Assembly: GCA_033557685.1 (NCBI GenBank)
Contig: JAWQRN010000460.1
Span: 1 to 29,309, forward strand
Length of the DNA stretch: 29,309 bases
Reading direction: 5' to 3'
DNA from: Sperchopsis tessellata
Lineage: Eukaryota; Arthropoda; Insecta; Coleoptera; Hydrophilidae
The notes under the pieces are model-generated. The model was given only the letters and a program-made list of their open reading frames with translations. It ran no database searches and was not told the origin of the DNA. Positions 1 to 9,540 of the stretch are shown in pieces. The stretch's first letter is position 1; every line of letters begins with the position of its first letter. The position numbers and the translations under genes are program-made.

Positions 1-199
1 AGTAAGGCAACATGACAAGTTAATGCCGCATTCCCCCAAAATGCCAGACAAAACAAAACAACCATTCTCTGTAGGTCTAATTATCCCCAGTAAAGCCCGC
101 CATTGGGACCAGCGTAAGAAGGCAGAGGGTGCTAAGAATCAACAATCTAAACAGTTATCAAACAACCAATTGTGGAGGTGTTTTCATGGTTCACTAAAG

Positions 200-535
200 A
201 CTTAAAAACCGAATAGTCAAGTTTGAAAACATATCTGAGTCAAAAAATTATAAATAAAGATCTCTGTGCTTAGAATCCAAATCCAAAGTGCCAACAAGAC
301 CACATTCAAAAGAGATGATTGAAGCATGCTATGAAGAAGTGACAGACTTTCATGAGAATTCAAATACACATTTTAAGATCATCTTGGGAGACTTTAATGT
401 AAAGTTAGAAGAAAAACAACCCGGAGATCAGGTTGTAGATTTATTCGGTGGCTTTGGAAGAAGAAATTAATGAGGCACAAGGTTTTTAGAAATTACAGAA
501 TCAAAGAGTCTGTATACAGACAGATTGGTTAGATT
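200..535 (+). pseudogene. Non-LTR retrotransposon endonuclease-domain fragment
   Basis: A broken piece of an apurinic-type endonuclease domain of a non-LTR retrotransposon. One reading frame gives KNRIVKFENISES, a stop, then HSKEMIEACYEEVTDF and the diagnostic HFKIILGDFNVKL (about 360-405), where GDFN is the conserved catalytic motif. After a frame change it continues RGTRFLEITESKSLY to about 535. The order and spacing fit the RTE or related clades, which encode such domains upstream of reverse transcriptase. Stops and frameshifts show it is dead. No reverse transcriptase follows. Confidence 0.7.
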
Positions 536-901
536 ATAATAATGTATGCCTGAATTTATCACATTGTCACATCTATATAGATGTAAGAAAATAAATGTTT
601 GTTCAAATATTTATAATGCATATGATTTCTATCTCACCTATTCTTAAAGCAATTTGTTGTGAGTTCTCCTTTTGACATATTATAGAGCCAATTTAGTTTC
701 CTACCAGAATGTTGTCCTGAATAGAAACTTGTAAATCGGTGGACACTACGCTCCAACTGAAAAAAAAAAATTTACATATTAAAGAAATATTGAAAAAAGT
801 TCAGTTTCAATACTTTATTTGAATAGTAGAACAGTAATGACACAACAATCAAAACTTAAAAATAAAAGTAATTCTGATAAAAATTACATAAATTTACATA
901 C
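536..901. other. Part of the Cul1 intron downstream of exon 7; no other feature
   Basis: AT-rich sequence directly left of the exon-7 donor. No coding segment, repeat or RNA was recognised. It is presumably intron, since the next Cul1 exon is not in the window. Confidence 0.6.
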
Positions 902-1051
902 CTCTGTTGGTAGACCAAAAGTGAACGATTGCTGGAATGGCCACGAGCCAGATGACAATACTTGAATACTAAAATCAATATCTAAAGGTTCATTTGAATT
1001 TTTCAAGTGAGCTCTGAACTGCTCATTTAAGTCTTTTGAGACGCCAATGTC
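902..1051 (-). CDS. Cul1: Cul1 coding exon 7 (last in window)
   Basis: The 50 codons begin DIGVSKDLNEQFRAHLKN and end FTFGLPTE. Acceptor is ataattttag|GAC and donor is GAG|GTATGT. It includes LDIDFSIQVLSSGSWPFQQS. The next expected residues (ERSYQRF-like) were not found in bases 1-901, so the gene continues past the left edge. Confidence 0.95.
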
Positions 1052-4000
1052 CTAAAATTATATAAAAATAAATAATCAAAACTACTTCAATATAAAGACT
1101 GGTATATGTGTATGCTTTACCATCCTTAGGGCACTGTTTTGTGTAAAACCATGTCACGCATCAGGCCACTGGCATAATTTTCGATATGGTAATCGAGTAA
1201 TGCTTCTATTTGGCCTACTAGTACCTACACATATTAAACATTGCTTTAATTTTTTTCACTGAATTTGTCCAACTTTGTTCTACACATAGCAATGCCCTAT
1301 AAATAGGTTTTACAAAACCAATCGGTATAAATTAGGAATTTAACTAATGTACCTGGAACATTCTTTGTAATTTGGATGTGTATTCGAAACCGCAAGCTTG
1401 CTTCAACTTTGAGATCATAGATGCTTCAGCATCGTCGCTTGCTGACATATGCTGAACTAAACGTTTCGCCAACATTTTACTGTAAAACTTTTGGAAAACG
1501 TCCTTGTCTTCAATATATTTAAATACTACCATCTAAAAGTAAATAATAAAAAAGTCAATACAACAAATTACGAAGAATCTAATGTAGATGTAATTTTATA
1601 TAAAACATACCACTTGATTGAGAGTATCTTCCAATTCTGCTTCCTCTGGATTTTTACTGGATTTCTTAAGTAAAAGATCGCAGTACTTTGCAAGCAATTC
1701 AGGTGACCTACTGCTGGAATTTGCTACCCTAGTGACAGCGTTTGTGTTGATGAACTTGCCGCAGGCTTTATCTAAAGCTGCGACAAAACCACTATCATTG
1801 TTGAAAGCGACCAAAACTAAAGCATTATATTTTTTATGAACATCCAAAATGGTATTAACATACACTTTTGGATCCTAAAAACAAAAACACATAAGTTAAT
1901 ATAGTATTTGTCTATTGCATGGTTCTTCCTTTAAAAATCCAACTGTTACAGCAAGCGTACTGAATATTGTTATTCTGAATTTTGAGCTATGTAGCAATTT
2001 TGAATATTAACAAAGGCATGTTGATGAAAATGTGAATCGTCTCGTATTCAAAAATTCTTTCAGTCTAATGTGAAAGTGACAAAGATTTTCAAGAACAAAT
2101 TGTGGAATTGATTGCTCCAAAGTTATGCATCATATTTAAAACATGTTGAAATGCCCATTCTTTCAATGGTTTCTAGTAAATATAGGTGTCAAAATTATTT
2201 TGAATTATGAGTAAGCTCATACCCACCCATGAGGCGGTTATTCATACATCAAAGTAATAATTTAAATTAGATTATGTTTAAATCATTTGCTTGATTGAAT
2301 TTGAATTTCACTTCAAAATTTTTAAAATAGAAGGGTATTTCAATGTGAAATTATATAAGCATCATTATCAAGAGCTATTAAAATTAAACATAGTCACATA
2401 AATGTATTTTATTTGGTATAATTTATGGTTTAATTTTAAATATATAAAAGTATAGATTCTACAGTGATGAGCAAAAAGTATTGGTTCCTTATTTAAGTGT
2501 ACTCGTTACTTGCAAAGATTTTAAGTTAATAATTTTAAAATACCCGTAAAAAATATTAAATGTAATCAGTATTGAAAGAAACGAATACTGGAGTAATGAA
2601 TACTTTAAGTAGAGAGTATTTTAAGATCAACATGAGATGCTTAGCTTAGTTTGATAAAGTGCCTAAGTTGGCTTCTGTACAATATTTAATTCCTAGTTGG
2701 CGGTTGCTTCTTAGAAGGAACATAACATTCACACATAAATTATATTTCTGTAATTAGGGCACTGATTTTCACAATATCACAGTAAATTTTTTTGTTACAA
2801 GACTGTTACAATAGAAGATACAAGATTAATGTGTAAAATGAGAAGCGCTTAGTAGTGAAAGGATGACGTAAAGTGATACAAAAAATGTTTTTTTAATGGA
2901 AAAGATCTCTCTTCTTGCTTAAAATATATCTTTTCTTATTCATATAAAAGATGTGTCCTTCAGGTTTCTATATTTGGAAATTTTATTTTCTCATAACGCT
3001 GACAAAAATTAATATATTTTTACTTTTTCTTTACTAACACAATTTTTTTATACATAAACCGCTGTGGGAGAGCCGCCTAAAATTAACAGAAATAATTAAG
3101 TAAAATATATAAAAAAACTTTTTCAATATAAACATTTTCATTGACGCAATTAAAATTAATAAATACATAAGTATAGCTATGATACAAGGAAACATATTTT
3201 GAGTAGAATAGTATGTTTGATGAACCCAATGTTATGTTAAAAATAATTAGAGTATTTTTTTAGGATTTTATTTTTTTCTTGTTATAACCTTTACACTATT
3301 AAGAATCACAGATTAGGATAAAAAGTAACTAATACCGACAAAAAGTAATGAATACTTAAATAACGCATAACAGTAACGAATACTTTAGTAACGAAAACTT
3401 AAGAAACTGATACTAAAAGTAACGAATACTTGATTAATAAATACTCAACGTGTTCGTTATGTTGATTATTCTTTCCTTTTAGAATTTGTTTCTTACTTGA
3501 ATGAATATATACAAGAAGAAACAAGTACCCAGTAAACAATATTTTTACTAAAAGAATCAACATTTATACTTAAAAATAACAATTTCAGAATAACCGGAAA
3601 TAACTAACTAACATTACCTGCATTTAAAACATGTATTTGTAAGAGTTTACCACCTATCTAATTGTTAACAATACAAAATCTCCCAAAAATTAAGAAATAA
3701 TAAGTGATAATTGATTTGAATTGTGATTTGTACCTATATCCACTTCAGCAATAAATATTTATAATGAAATTAGCTAACTAACTTTGTATGAATGATCCTT
3801 TAATATTTGCACTGAAATCTCATTAATTCGAAAAAATCGTAGCACCAAAATCTAATTTTCTATTTAGTGTTTGAAAAAATAGTTAGATAACTTACATTAT
3901 GTGCACTTTCCCCACATTTCTCGATAGCAGCCAGGCCTTGTGAGGCAATGTGTAGCTCTAACAATGTCCGTAATTCACCCAGACCATCCGGTATTCGAGC

Positions 4001-7000
4001 TACCAATAGATACATACGTGCCAAATCTTCATCTTTATCAGCGTCCAGTAATTGTTGAAATTCTGAATGGAAAAGCTCCAGATGTTTCTGTATCAACACT
4101 CTCTCACATGTTTTTGCTAAACGATCACTGGTAGTTTCATGTAGGTTAACCTGTACCCTTTTTTGTTCTTCTTGCAATCTTAATTCAACCTGAAAAAAGA
4201 CATACATAAGAGCATAAGGGTGCACAATACACACTATGTTTCTTCTTTATTTAAAAACCAAATATTTAGAAAACTTCATAGTATAGGATAGATTTTCAAA
4301 TAGTGCAGCAATATTAAAATATTCCATACCTTTTTCATGTATTCAGTTATTGGGTTCTGTGCTAAGAAATTAGCACTTTCCCTTGTGTAATATCGTTCAG
4401 TATCTTCAAGAAAAACATTTTCAAAACTCTCCTTATATACACTTAGATTAGGTCCTTTCGCTCCAGGTTCTTCTTCATTAAGTCCAAGTTCCACGTAGCA
4501 ATTGATGACTCCAGAAACTAATCTTGTGTTGATTGGTTCTCCATTTCTTTCACGTTCTATTAATTTTAAAACTGCATTTGTCACCTGAAACAATTTGATG
4601 ATGAAATTGTTTCAAGTCTTTGAAATTCTGTATTTCTAGAAAGTCATCTTCTGAGCCATTCCAGGTACTACACCAAATAATAGTGTTTAAACTATTTTAA
4701 ATACTTTACCTGCTTGTTAAGTTGTTTAAATAAATGATCCCTCCATGTGACTAAAGCTAATTGATAAATTTCATAAATTCCTCTGCGACCTTCTTCGCAT
4801 TCCCTCTTGACCCAATGCCTGTTGAGATATGAACAGATACCACTTATAGCTTTGCTGCTGAATCGGTACCTATCCCACTGTTGAGTGTAAAAGTTCAGAA
4901 CATCTTCATCCATACGATGCATTCCCTCCTAAAAGATAAATAATATATGATAGAACTTAGTTAAAATTAAAAGATGGTTATTACACCAGGGTAGACATTG
5001 TACTACATACATATTTTTTTGGCAAAATTTATCAAGCTCAATATCCATATTACGTGCCGAACAAGGAAACTAGTGTTATCTTATGGATTGAAACAAAATT
5101 CTGTGCCTTGAAATTATAATGAAAATTTTGGGAGTAGTAAATTGCCATAATACTATGTACCCCGGTAGATGTTTATTTTCAAATGCTCCTCATCTCATGC
5201 TTGAAAAAATTAGAAGCTTGATGTAAGTGTAAGCTATGCTTTGAACTAAAACATATTCTTGAAGTCTGTACGTATCTTAGCATCTTTTAGGCAACTTTAA
5301 ATATGTTTACACTTCCAGCATATAATGCAAGTTCACAGTTTCAATGGCAATTGTCTTTTTTTTGTACATATAGATCTTAATCTCTTTTTTAGGTAATTTA
5401 TTCAAATATTATTCAAAGATTCCATCAATAATTCCTTGCATGTATTGTGGTTGTTTTTTTCATATACTACTAAATTTAATGAACACATCATAGTTGAAAA
5501 AATTTTTCACCAGCAAGTAAAAACAACCCTAAAATCATTGGACAGTAAATATTTAGGTAGAAATCCTCAATTTATGTCTACTAGAATAGGCGCATTCAAC
5601 AATTTTACTGTGAATAAATGTCATAAGCAGCAAAGTCTCTTATAAATATAACTAATAAATAAAAGACCTCGAATTTCTATTGAGGGGACCGGAAACTAAT
5701 GTCGTTTTTTTACATTAAATTCAAACAAATAAATTTTTAATTTGTTTTTATTTTTAATCAATAATGTAAACACCCTCGTTATCAACAACCTTTTGTCATC
5801 TAGTGGGCAAATTTTCATTGCCGGATAGATAAAAATCAATTGGTATTTGAGCAACCTATATGGAGATAGCATTTTGGATATCATCAAAATTTTAAAATTT
5901 TTTGTCACATAAAAGTGTTGTAGCGATTGAAATAAATGGAAATCCAATGGTGCAATGTCTGGCGAGTATGGTGGGTGAGGCAATACCTCCCACCCCAATT
6001 CATTAAACTTTTCCAGGGTTCGCCATTATCGTATTGCAGAATAACGCCTTTTCTCTTGACAATCGCTAGACACTTTTCAATTAAAGATTGATTTACTCGA
6101 TCAAATTGTTCACAGTAAAAGTCTGCATTCACAGTTTGTCCAGGTTTCAGCACTTCAAAATGAACGATTCTGCAAATACTCCACCAAACACATAAAATCA
6201 CCTTTTTGGGATGTAAACCTGGCTAAGCAGTACTTCGTGGCGATTCATTCGGAGAGCCACTGCCTTTTGCGTTTTGGATTATCATAGAGAATCCATTTTT
6301 CATCTCCAGTGATCAAAAAACGCTTCTGTATTGTGCCGTTGAAGCAAAAAGTTGCATGTGGTGGGTCGGTTAGCTTTGATTTCTTCGGACTGCTCTGCAT
6401 ACTTTACCAATCTGTTACAAATGTTCTTGGATGGTCGACCAAGGTTGGTTAAGAGTGTTTGACAGTTCCTCGATTGTCTGACACGGATTTGTTTCCACTT
6501 CTGCCCTTAACACGTCATTGTCTAAAGTTGTTGGTCTTCCTAATCGATAAGAGTCGGAAAGATCAAAATTACCGAATCTGAACTTAGAAAACCACCTTTG
6601 GCATTTACGAATGTCTAATGCACTTGGATAAACATCGCAAATGTTTTTAGTAACAACTGTTGCGTTTACCCTTGTGAAATTCAAAAAGAATACATTGCCG
6701 GATATGTAACACTTCTGGTATTTGGCTGGTTATTTCACCCAAAATTGCAAAAAAAAATTAATATGTAATTATTTACAAGTAAACAAGTCACTTTAACCTT
6801 AAAATGTCTTTGGCACGGCATTGAAGTACACAATGATTTGATAAATGATAAACTAATATTGACATGCACAGAAACGAGCTTACTTTCCGGTACCCCTAAT
6901 ATTATGCTTGGAATTACATATGCAAAACAATTGTCATTTTTATTAAAAGGCACTTCTATCATAATTAAAATTTATCTATTATATAAATGCTTTACTATTT

Positions 7001-8898
7001 ATTTAATTTGAAACCAATAGAAAAGTAGGTAGATATATTGTAAAATGTATCATTTAAAAAGTATTATTATAGTTTATTATCTATAGCTGTTTTATATGAC
7101 ACACCATCATTAATTTGATAAATGTCCTTTGGTCAAAATATCGCATAATACTGTTCAAAAAATCTTAAGATGTACAAACTTTTCGAAGTCACCCTTATGA
7201 ATCCTCAAACACCACGTCTTTATGGACTACCAAAAATTCATAAGCCCCATAGACCAGTTGTTAGTTATTCTGGTTCCTTCGCTGATAAATTAGCTATTTT
7301 CTTGGACAGATACTTGAAACAGTTAGTCGATTTCCGATTTTCTCATACAATCAAAAATAGTAAGGAGCTGGTTATTACACACGACTGAGACCTAATTCTC
7401 TTCTTGTTTCTTTTCACTTCGATTCCGGTTTTTGATTGTATTAACATCATTAGTTATTGAACGGTCATCATAACAAAATAGATTTTTCAGTTGAGCTTGA
7501 GAGCATTAATTTCTTGCATCATTCTATCTTCCATTGCGGTCGGGCTATATAGTATGAAATATATCGAAAGCCTACTCATACAGACCATTGTATTCCTTAT
7601 TCCTCAAATCATCCTATGTGCCTCAAAACTTCCTTTTTTAACGCCATGTTTCATCATCTTTTGACTATCCCCCTACATTACCTTGCCTTCATTTTGGAGC
7701 TGAAAACTATTTTGCAAGTTGCATTGAATAATGGCTTTCCTATTCATGTTATTAGAAGGATTTTTAATCGTAAAGTCGACAAAATTTATAAACAACTTTG
7801 CTACCCCGTTTCGTCTTGCACTACGGATAGTTTTATTAGATGTTCTATACCTTTTGTTGGTAGTTTCTCGTATAAGGTGGCCAATGTCTTAAAAGACCAC
7901 AACGTAAGAGTCTCCTGTAGCACCACCAACACCCTAGGTACTTTCTTCGTTTGCACCAAGGACTCAATTCCGGCGTCTAATTGGAGCGATGTTTACTCCC
8001 TTGCTTGCTCTACTTGTGGAGCTACTTACGTGGGTCAAACTGGTAGATCCTTTCGTGCAAGAATTCCTGAACACACCAGTTGCATAAGGAGTTTGATCCA
8101 GACACAGGAGTAAGGTGTCTCCATTTTTAACCCAAGGCTGGAAAACATTCCATTGCTGAGAATTTGGAAATTTGTTTATCTTTGAGGGAGGGTTCCATTG
8201 AGAATTTTAATGAACAGGTTAACTGTTGCTATTCCCGTTTTTTCGGCAACATAAATTTCCTTAGGTGGCTCACTTGAAGACTTTGTTTTATTATTTTTTT
8301 GACATAGCATTACAAGTTAGATATTTTGTTGTTTTTTTTATCTTTTGTCTTTATGACATTTCATTTGTTTATTTGCTACACGTTTTTTGTTCTATACATT
8401 ATGTGTTTTTGTTTTATAGTTGTAACTTGGTATTGTTTTATTTATTGATTTAAAAAAAAATTATTTTTTTTGTTAACTAAAATCTTTACAGGGGGATGGA
8501 TTAAAATCCAATCTAGACGTTAAAATAACACATGAGGGCTGTGTTTTCATATATGAAAATAAAAGCATACTTACTGATAACTTTGATATAACATAGTTAC
8601 GAAGGAATTCTCGAAGTCTCTTGTACAACTCTAATCCAACTAGCTGTGCCCCTCCTGATACCTGATTCTTTTTACTTTTTGTTGCTATTGTTGAACTACC
8701 ACGATCATTTCCCTTATGCACTGATGTACAATAGTCATGAACATGGGTATACAGTTGCATATAGCGCGGCTTTGGAATAGTTTGAAAATTATAAACGTGT
8801 TCTATGCCGGTGTTGAGTTCTCCCCATATTTGGTCGAGATCGATTTGTTTTAGGCCTGTTGAATTGGATCCACTCATCATTGAGCACCTGTTTGACAT
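902..8898 (-). CDS. Cul1: Cullin-1, partial gene (seven exons, C-terminus outside window)
   Basis: Cullin-1 is the elongated scaffold of SCF E3 ubiquitin ligases. Its N-terminus binds Skp1/F-box proteins and its C-terminus binds Rbx1 and carries the neddylation site. Joined exons are 8898-8575, 4928-4710, 4584-4330, 4189-3896, 1874-1611, 1532-1353 and 1051-902, all with GT/AG borders and all phase 0. The translation follows animal CUL1 without gaps: LDQIW near residue 22, YTHVHDYCTS in the Skp1-binding helices, FYTQQWDRYRFSSK, then LNRHWVKRE, YTRESANFL, AALDKACGKFIN, ASMISKLKQACGFEYTSK and SSGSWPFQQS. About 562 of roughly 775 residues are present; the rest of the cullin-homology domain, including the Nedd8-acceptor winged helix, must lie left of base 902. 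No stop or frameshift is present, so the gene looks functional. The match is to CUL1 rather than CUL2-5 because of near-colinear identity over every exon. Confidence 0.97.
1353..1532 (-). CDS. Cul1: Cul1 coding exon 6
   Basis: The 60 codons begin MVVFKYIEDKDVFQKFY and end TSKLQRMFQ. Acceptor is ttacttttag|ATG and donor is CAG|GTACAT. The sequence is almost invariant among animals (KMLAKRLV, ASMISKLKQACG). The initial ATG is internal to the protein, not a start. Phase 0 at both ends. Confidence 0.97.
1611..1874 (-). CDS. Cul1: Cul1 coding exon 5
   Basis: The 88 codons begin DPKVYVNTILDVHKKYNALV and end EAELEDTLNQV. Acceptor is ttgtttttag|GAT and donor is GTG|GTATGT. It includes the hallmark FVAALDKACGKFIN and SSRSPELLAKYCD stretches leading into the cullin-homology domain. 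Phase 0 at both ends. Confidence 0.97.
1875..3895 (-). other. Cul1 intron between exons 4 and 5
   Basis: A 2.0-kb phase-0 intron. It carries a candidate inverted-repeat element (about 2487-3445, listed separately). Bases 1880-2450 and 3450-3890 show only AT-rich sequence with no recognisable coding or repeat structure. Confidence 0.85.
2487..3445. repeat. Candidate inverted-repeat element with GTAACGAATAC-like motifs
   Basis: On the right, a motif close to GTAACGAATAC recurs at 3325, 3345, 3373, 3388 (GTAACGAAAAC) and 3419, plus looser copies at about 3403 and 3434. On the left it occurs inverted at 2499-2509 and direct at 2579 and 2593. The left sequence ttatttaagtgtactcgtta is roughly the reverse complement of 3345-3365 (taatgaatacttaaataac). 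Clustered motifs near both ends with an inverted match suggest subterminal transposase-binding repeats of a non-autonomous DNA transposon. The exact ends and any target-site duplication could not be defined. Confidence 0.4.
3896..4189 (-). CDS. Cul1: Cul1 coding exon 4
   Basis: The 98 codons begin VELRLQEEQKRVQVNLHET and end AAIEKCGESAHN. Acceptor is ttttttcag|GTT and donor is AAT|GTAAGT. It contains LLDADKDEDLARMYLL, typical of CUL1 repeat 3. Phase 0 at both ends. Confidence 0.96.
4330..4584 (-). CDS. Cul1: Cul1 coding exon 3
   Basis: The 85 codons begin VTNAVLKLIERERNGEPINT and end ITEYMKK. Acceptor is tttcag|GTG and donor is AAG|GTATGG. It contains the conserved YKESFEN and YTRESANFL helices of cullin repeat 2. 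Phase 0 at both ends. Confidence 0.96.
4710..4928 (-). CDS. Cul1: Cul1 coding exon 2
   Basis: The 73 codons begin EGMHRMDEDVLNFYTQQW and end FKQLNKQ. Acceptor is ttatcttttag|GAG and donor is CAG|GTAAAG. It covers the end of cullin repeat 1 and its link to repeat 2. Phase 0 at both ends. Confidence 0.96.
5684..6896 (-). mobile_element. mariner element, degenerate but nearly full length
   Basis: The element reads on the minus strand, is about 1.21 kb, and sits inside the large Cul1 intron. Its ends form an imperfect inverted repeat: GGGGACCGGAAACTAATG at the left, and the right end reverse-complements to GGGGTACCGGAAAGTAAG. A TA follows the right end; the left flank is GA, probably a mutated TA duplication. 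Length, ends and transposase remnant all fit Tc1/mariner, mariner family. Confidence 0.88.
5754..6740 (-). pseudogene. mariner transposase pseudogene (DD34D type)
   Basis: The transposase cuts and pastes the element at TA sites. In order are seen: QIPEVLHIRQCILFEF, a frameshift, then KNICDVYPSALDIRKCQRW and GRPTTLDNDVLRAEVE (paired helix-turn-helix DNA-binding region), ITGDEKWILYDN (first catalytic Asp, near 6290), ILCVWWS where the family usually has VWWD, ILQYDNGEPW (second Asp), YSPDIAPLDFHLFQSL (third Asp), and a C-terminal QKVVDNEGVYIID ending in a stop at 5754. The normal Trp before QKVV is a TAG stop. At least two frameshifts separate the blocks, so it cannot make active protein. It resembles the family domesticated in vertebrate SETMAR. 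Confidence 0.9.
7150..8275 (+). pseudogene. Penelope-like retroelement remnant (RT and GIY-YIG endonuclease)
   Basis: Penelope-like elements join a telomerase-related reverse transcriptase to a GIY-YIG endonuclease. Bases 7170-7385 encode the start of the RT: PRLYGLPKIHKPHRPVVSY followed by FADKLAIFLDRYLK. Bases 7555-7830 give the thumb region (YRKPTHTD, IPYSSNHPMC, FHHLLTIPLH, LNNGFPIHVIRRIF) across a frame change. Bases 7940-8110 encode TFFVCTKDS and ACSTCGATYVGQTGRSFRAR, where TYVGQTGRSFRAR is the GIY-YIG-type motif, followed by a stop. The palm with the catalytic Asp pair is missing: only about 170 bases separate blocks normally far apart. It is therefore an internally deleted dead copy, on the strand opposite to Cul1. 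No terminal repeats were identified. Confidence 0.85.
8575..8898 (-). CDS. Cul1: Cul1 coding exon 1 (N-terminus)
   Basis: It encodes GLKQIDLDQIWGELNTGI, YMQLYTHVHDYCTSVH and GGAQLVGLELYKRLREFL, the first cullin repeat that meets Skp1. The 3' border is a strong donor (TCA|GTAAGT). Three ATGs are possible: 8898 (MSNRC), 8880 and 8877 (MSGSN). The last resembles the usual short CUL1 leader and has A at -3. A good acceptor (ctcctttag) ends at 8913, so the exon probably starts with a short untranslated stretch at 8912 and an upstream leader exon exists. A second acceptor-like CAG lies at 8888-8890, in which case translation would start at 8880 or 8877. Confidence 0.95.
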
Positions 8899-8912
8899 AA
8901 TATAGGTAACAC

Positions 8913-9540
8913 CTAAAGGAGATTACTATAGTAACTGAAACAAAAATTTAAATATAAAACTATAATATTGGAAAATTAAAATGAAAAAAAAAAACAGTTG
9001 GGTAAGGATACAGATAGTAGACAAATAATCTATGTTTCTCATCAGTCTTTCTCTCTTTATGTATTCCTTGACAAATAATCAAATTATATACATAGAGTAA
9101 ATGTGAGTAGGATTTTCATTTGTCATCTAATTGTTTAAAATTTAAAAAGAAACTGTAGAGTAAATTGTACTTGTAAGAGCATTGTAAGTACAAGGCATAT
9201 TCATATAATGGCAGAACTGCAAATAAATGGTAGTAACTATACGCCTGTTTGTCCCTTTCGAGGTGGACAGAAATAGCAAATACTCTAATTAAATTAAAAA
9301 TCATGCATACAAAATATATCTCTTACCATATTGACCAGTTCTTTATAGACAAAATTGAGTTATGCACTATCTATGTCATCCAGAACATTTAAATTTCACG
9401 AGGTCTATCATACATACAGAAATAAATTGAACAAAACAAAAAATACTAATTATTTAGAATCTGAACAAATTACTGAATATATAACCTTAATCTTGACTTT
9501 ATATTCACCGAAATTAAGCTACTGTTATGCAACGATAATA
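8913..9540. other. Upstream flank of Cul1 exon 1; no gene seen
   Basis: Probably the 3' part of the Cul1 leader intron, as an acceptor-like ctcctttag sits at 8913-8921 on the minus strand. Otherwise AT-rich sequence with no supported coding content. Confidence 0.5.

Larger units (their letters stand above)
4929..8574 (-). other. Large Cul1 intron between exons 1 and 2
   Basis: A 3.65-kb phase-0 intron that has absorbed two transposable elements: a mariner at 5684-6896 and a Penelope-like remnant at about 7150-8275. Bases 4940-5680 and 8280-8570 are AT-rich with no recognised content. Smaller Cul1 introns in the window run from about 78 to 301 bases and hold nothing notable. Confidence 0.9.

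Noticed and set aside
1..205. 60-codon open frame at the left edge (MPHSPKMPDK)
   Set aside because: No recognisable domain; it may be non-coding flank of the endonuclease fragment that follows.
1618..1839. 73-codon plus-strand open frame
   Set aside because: It lies antisense to Cul1 exon 5; the minus strand carries the conserved protein.
2487..3445. GTAACGAATAC array considered as a CRISPR-like array
   Set aside because: Motifs are short, variable in spacing and in both orientations, in a eukaryotic intron; this fits transposon subterminal repeats instead.
3940..4134. 64-codon plus-strand open frame
   Set aside because: Antisense shadow of Cul1 exon 4.
6735..6962. 75-codon minus-strand open frame
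   Set aside because: It crosses the mariner terminal repeat and flank; no motif, and it does not include the real transposase frame.
8265..8453. 62-codon hydrophobic open frame
   Set aside because: Phe/Tyr/Leu-rich composition expected from T-rich non-coding DNA; no start context or homology recognised.
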